NCBI GenBank assembly: GCA_903922535.1
Contig: CAIXUF010000736.1
Coordinates: 1-9,807 of the forward strand
Direction of reading: 5' to 3'
Source: Candidatus Hydrogenedentota bacterium
Lineage (GTDB): Bacteria > Hydrogenedentota > Hydrogenedentia > Hydrogenedentiales > CAITNO01
DNA length: 9,807 nt
The position numbers and the translations under genes are program-made. The notes below the pieces were generated by a model, which saw only the letters and a list, made by a program, of their open reading frames with translations, did no database searches and was not told the origin of the DNA. Numbering within the stretch: position 1 is the stretch's first letter; every line of letters begins with the position of its first letter. Positions 7,578-9,807 of this stretch are shown piece after piece.

Positions 7578-7597
7578 CATCCCCCTCCGCGGGGATG
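7578..7597. repeat. hairpin in the leader of the aldo/keto reductase gene
   Basis: CATCCCC (7578-7584) and GGGGATG (7591-7597) form a perfect 7-bp stem with a six-base loop, 47 bases ahead of the ATG at 7645. No T-tract follows, so it is not an intrinsic terminator. A small dispersed palindrome or a leader structure are both possible. The rest of the 205-bp gap shows no clear gene or promoter. Confidence 0.4.
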
Positions 7598-7630
7598 ACG
7601 GAACGAAACGCCCCGTTGGAACCGAAATAC

Positions 7631-7635
7631 AGGAG
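7631..7635 (+). promoter_or_regulatory. Shine-Dalgarno site deciding the aldo/keto reductase start
   Basis: AGGAG lies nine bases before the ATG at 7645. The same frame is open for a long way upstream, overlapping the oxidoreductase. This site and the family N-terminus together fix the start at 7645. Confidence 0.7.
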
Positions 7636-7644
7636 AACCGGGCC

Positions 7645-8643
7645 ATGCCGTTCAACCCGAAACGCTATGACACCATGACCTACCGCCGCTGTGGCCACAG
7701 CGGACTGCACCTGCCCAACCTGTCGCTGGGGCTGTGGCACAATTTCGGCACCCGCGCCGATCATGACAACTGCCGCGCCATGCTGCGCACCGCCTTCGAT
7801 CTGGGCATCACCCACTTCGACCTGGCCAACAACTATGGGCCCGAGCCCGGCGCGGCGGAAGAGCGGTTTGGCCGGATACTCAAGCAGGACTTCGCCGACC
7901 ACCGGGACGAACTGGTCATCTCCACCAAAGCAGGCTATCACATGTGGCCCGGACCCTACGGCGAATGGGGCAGCAAGAAGTACCTCGCCGCCAGCCTCGA
8001 CCAGTCGTTGAAACGGATGGGGCTGGACTACGTCGACATCTTCTACTCGCACAGGCCCGACCCCAACACACCGTTGGAGGAAACCCTGGGGGCGCTCGAC
8101 CTCATCGTGCGGCAGGGCAAGGCGCTCTATGCCGGGGTCAGCAACTACCGCGGCGCGTTCTTCGTGCAGGCCGCCGAAACGGTCCAGCGCCGCGGCTGGA
8201 CGCCGCTCACCCTTCACCAGCCCCGCTACAGCATCTTTGACCGCTGGGTCGAGACCGATCTGCTCCTGTACACGGCCGCCTACGGCACCGGGGTCATCGT
8301 GTTTTCACCGCTGGCCCAGGGGTTGCTCTCCGACAAGTACCTGGACCCGGCCAATCCGATTCCGCCGCAGTCCCGCGCCGCCGATCCGGACGGGTTCCTC
8401 CAGCCGCAGCAGGTCACCCCGGCAAGAGTGGACCAGGTGCGCCAGTTGAACGAAATAGCGCTGCGGCGGGGACAGTCCCTCGCGCAGATGGCCATCGCAT
8501 GGGTTCTGCGCGACCCGCGCGTCACCAGCGCGCTCATCGGCGCGCGCACCCCGGCCCAAATCACCGAATGCACCGCCGCGCTGGAGCGCCTGCACTTCGA
8601 CGCTGAGGAATTGGCGGAGATAGATATGATCGCGCCGCGGTGA
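7645..8643 (+). CDS. yghZ: aldo/keto reductase, YghZ/Gpr-like (L-glyceraldehyde 3-phosphate reductase)
   Basis: This 332-residue NADPH-dependent (beta/alpha)8-barrel reductase is close to E. coli YghZ along its whole length. Shared stretches include RCGHSGLHLP, LSLGLWHNFG, DLGITHFDLANNYGP, KAGYHMWPGPYGEWGS and SLDQSLKRMGLDYVDIFYSHR. YghZ reduces L-glyceraldehyde 3-phosphate and methylglyoxal, detoxifying reactive aldehydes; the exact substrate here is inferred. The catalytic tetrad is complete: Asp59, Tyr64, Lys95 and His136. The C-terminal cofactor-binding part ends normally (VTSALIGARTPAQITE). Similarity begins at MPFNPKRYDTMTYRR, supporting this start over an in-frame GTG at 7534. It follows the Tat oxidoreductase on the same strand with a 205-bp gap, so co-transcription is possible but not shown. 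It converges on the aldolase gene. Confidence 0.95.
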   Translation: MPFNPKRYDTMTYRRCGHSGLHLPNLSLGLWHNFGTRADHDNCRAMLRTAFDLGITHFDLANNYGPEPGAAEERFGRILKQDFADHRDELVISTKAGYHMWPGPYGEWGSKKYLAASLDQSLKRMGLDYVDIFYSHRPDPNTPLEETLGALDLIVRQGKALYAGVSNYRGAFFVQAAETVQRRGWTPLTLHQPRYSIFDRWVETDLLLYTAAYGTGVIVFSPLAQGLLSDKYLDPANPIPPQSRAADPDGFLQPQQVTPARVDQVRQLNEIALRRGQSLAQMAIAWVLRDPRVTSALIGARTPAQITECTAALERLHFDAEELAEIDMIAPR

Positions 8644-8672
8644 GGGGCGGAAGCGGGCGGCGGCTGAGCGCG

Positions 8673-8791
8673 ATGGACGATATGGACAGGATGGACACGA
8701 TGGACCAAATGGACAGAAACGCGGAGAGTACTCAAGGAACTTCTGTCGAGTCCATATTGTCCATGCCGTCCATATCGTCCATATTGTCCAT
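8673..8791. repeat. inverted array: 5 x ATGGAC and 5 x GTCCAT, 9-bp period
   Basis: ATGGAC starts at 8673, 8682, 8691, 8700 and 8709, each followed by three variable bases. After a spacer of 35 bases, GTCCAT starts at 8750, 8759, 8768, 8777 and 8786 with the same 9-bp period. The arms are 42 bp each and pair at about 33 of 42 positions, the mismatches falling in the variable triplets. An inner GACAGAA (8712-8718) also pairs with TTCTGTC (8741-8747). It sits in the convergent gap between the aldo/keto reductase and the aldolase, so it may act as a two-way terminator or be a repeat family of this genome. No real protein is indicated, although the units read as Met-Asp-Xaa or Trp-Thr-Ile. Confidence 0.85.
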
Positions 8792-8807
8792 GGCCTGAGG
8801 AAGTCGT

Positions 8808-8915
8808 GTAGGGTGCTCGAAGTCTTGCGGAGCAAGACGGAGCGCACCATCCCCTCCTGTCACACGCGAAAGACGGTGCGTTCCATGTCGCCTCGCGACA
8901 TTTCACGCACCCTAC
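8808..8915. repeat. REPIN-like doublet: two inverted GTAG hairpins
   Basis: The ends are perfect 9-bp inverted copies, GTAGGGTGC (8808-8816) and GCACCCTAC (8907-8915). Each half folds alone. The left hairpin has GGTGC (8812-8816) with GCACC (8844-8848) and inner stem GTCTTGC (8822-8828) with GCAAGAC (8832-8838), loop GGA. The right hairpin has GGTGCGT (8875-8881) with ACGCACC (8905-8911) and inner stem ATGTCGC (8885-8891) with GCGACAT (8895-8901), loop CTC. The 26-bp spacer is 8849-8874. GTAG at the foot of an imperfect palindrome is the hallmark of REP sequences mobilised by RAYT (Y1-type) transposases, and an inverted pair of these is a REPIN. No RAYT gene is in the window. Confidence 0.75.
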
Positions 8916-9568
8916 TTCCCCGTCCACTGCTTCGAGTACTTTCGGATGAAGACCTGGTGCATGACCCAGGCCTCGAACTTGTTCAATTCCTTTGCGCCGC
9001 CCAGGAATTCGGCCTCGATGTAAGCTTTGCAGCCTTTTTCGAGCACCTGGCAGCAGAGCAGCGCCTCATCGAGCGTGCGGCCAAGACAGATTGCCCCGTG
9101 GTTGGCCATGATCGCCGCCATGCGGCCCTTGAGCGCCTTCATGGTCTGGCGCACGATCTTCTTGGTGCTCGGCAGCGCATAGTCGGCCACCCGCACGCCC
9201 GGACCAATCATCTGTGCGACGTCGTCAAGAATGGGCGGCAGTTCGCGGCGCGCCGCGGCCATGGTCGAGGCGTGCGGCGAATGGACGTGAATCACGGCGT
9301 TGATCTCCGGACGTTCGCGGAAGACGGCCAAATGCAGACCCCGTTCGCTGGACGGTTTGGGTCCTTCCCAGGTGTCCGTGGCGATGTCCACGACGGGCAG
9401 GTCCTCCGGCGTGAGCGTGGCGTAGTCGGCGCCGCTGGGCGTGATGACCATCTTGTCGCCCACCCGGACGCTGATGTTGCCCCAGGTGCCGATGACCAAC
9501 CCCGTCTCCACCAGTTTGACGCCCATGGCCAGCACGGCCTGCCGGGCGGTCGTGATGTCGTTCATCAT
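8912..9568 (-). CDS. class II aldolase/adducin family protein, FucA-like
   Basis: This 218-residue zinc-dependent aldolase belongs to the family of L-fuculose-1-phosphate aldolase, L-ribulose-5-phosphate 4-epimerase and methylthioribulose-1-phosphate dehydratase. The metal and catalytic residues are all present and spaced as in E. coli FucA: Glu75 (PSSERGLH), His94 and His96 (VIHVHSPH) and His157 (MANHGAI), equivalent to E73, H92, H94 and H155. The N-terminal phosphate-binding region has GTWGNISVR and ITPSG. Which sugar phosphate it cleaves is not determined. The ATG overlaps the stop of the upstream gene by four bases (ATGA), and AAGGGGG just before it serves as ribosome-binding site. A second ATG follows immediately and could be used instead. 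The stop codon TAG is part of the terminal GTAG of the adjoining REPIN-like element. Confidence 0.9.
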   Translation of the reverse strand: MMNDITTARQAVLAMGVKLVETGLVIGTWGNISVRVGDKMVITPSGADYATLTPEDLPVVDIATDTWEGPKPSSERGLHLAVFRERPEINAVIHVHSPHASTMAAARRELPPILDDVAQMIGPGVRVADYALPSTKKIVRQTMKALKGRMAAIMANHGAICLGRTLDEALLCCQVLEKGCKAYIEAEFLGGAKELNKFEAWVMHQVFIRKYSKQWTGK

Positions 9569-9807
9569 TTGGCCCCCTTGTTGAGCAGCGACGCGTCGGC
9601 CTTGGACAGTACCCGTTCAAAGCGCCCCAGCGCATCGTCGATCACCGCGTCCGTGTCGGCCAGGCTCGTGTAGAGCCGGCTCCCGGCCAGCGTGATCAGC
9701 CCCTCGGCCGCGTAGGCCGCGCCGTACTCCTCCATGCAGTGCTTGCGCGCCTTTATCTCTTTCAGCACGCGCAGGATGTGGAGGTAGTCGAGCTTGATGA
9801 ACATGGC
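9565..9807 (-). CDS. C-terminal end of a probable class III aminotransferase (partial)
   Basis: Only the last 80 codons are present; the frame is still open at the window edge. The visible part reads as the small C-terminal domain of a glutamate-1-semialdehyde-aminomutase-like, PLP-dependent class III aminotransferase: a helical stretch, then EGLITLAGSRLYTSLADTD and a terminal helix AVIDDALGRFERVLSK. In such enzymes an equivalent segment (small strand, then TS-h-HTD-x-D-I) closes the domain; here Ala-Asp replaces the common His-Thr. The catalytic lysine region lies outside the window, so the assignment is moderate. Its stop overlaps the aldolase start by four bases, implying translational coupling and a shared role. 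Confidence 0.55.
   Translation of the reverse strand, partial: AMFIKLDYLHILRVLKEIKARKHCMEEYGAAYAAEGLITLAGSRLYTSLADTDAVIDDALGRFERVLSKADASLLNKGAK

Noticed and set aside
7081..7644. Upstream extension of the aldo/keto reductase frame, including a GTG at 7534
   Set aside because: It overlaps the oxidoreductase out of frame, and both the family N-terminus and the ribosome-binding site point to 7645.
8673..8791. CRISPR-like array
   Set aside because: The units are 6 bp with 3-bp gaps and invert halfway; there are no spacer-length intervals and no cas genes.
8305..8927. Minus-strand frames reading through the repeats as possible small proteins
   Set aside because: They are antisense to the aldo/keto reductase and translate the 9-bp repeat into monotonous Trp-Thr-Ile runs; no start signal or conserved domain is seen.

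Overview
The window is GC-rich bacterial chromosome with no phage, plasmid or CRISPR signal. It carries eight genes that look intact or run off the window edge, plus one broken transposase. The organism is best described as an uncultured-type, GC-rich bacterium, possibly of the PVC/Planctomycetota/Hydrogenedentota kind. That guess rests on a Tat-exported Gfo/Idh/MocA oxidoreductase, a YtxJ-type monothiol protein outside an obvious Firmicutes setting, and abundant palindromic intergenic repeats. It is an inference, not something the sequence proves.

Layout, left to right. A minus-strand pair, miaB then pepA, encodes a tRNA methylthiotransferase and an M17 leucyl aminopeptidase; a perfect 8-bp hairpin lies in the 57-bp gap between them. 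Divergent from miaB is a plus-strand gene for a small YtxJ/bacilliredoxin-like protein. It is followed by an S41-type peptidase lipoprotein with an extended -10 promoter in front. Next comes a minus-strand DDE transposase remnant (5288-6071), broken by one extra base in an 8-base homopolymer and bracketed by a perfect 16-bp inverted repeat (5245-5260 and 6006-6021). It abuts a plus-strand Tat-signal Gfo/Idh/MocA oxidoreductase, which is followed after about 200 bp by an aldo/keto reductase very close to E. coli YghZ. The right edge holds a minus-strand pair with a 4-bp ATGA overlap: the end of a probable class III aminotransferase and a FucA-like class II aldolase.

The most striking non-coding signals sit in the convergent gap between the aldo/keto reductase and the aldolase (8644-8911). 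One is an inverted array of five ATGGAC units and five GTCCAT units, all with a 9-bp period. Beside it is a 108-bp palindromic doublet with GTAG/CTAC ends that fits a REPIN (paired REP elements). The TAG of its terminal GTAG serves as the stop codon of the aldolase. The inner stems of its two hairpins differ in sequence, yet each is perfectly self-complementary.

Functionally the window mixes housekeeping (MiaB, PepA, thiol redox) with carbohydrate-type metabolism (oxidoreductase, aldo/keto reductase, aldolase, aminotransferase). I see no defence or biosynthetic cluster. The novelty is in the repeats and the mobile-element debris.
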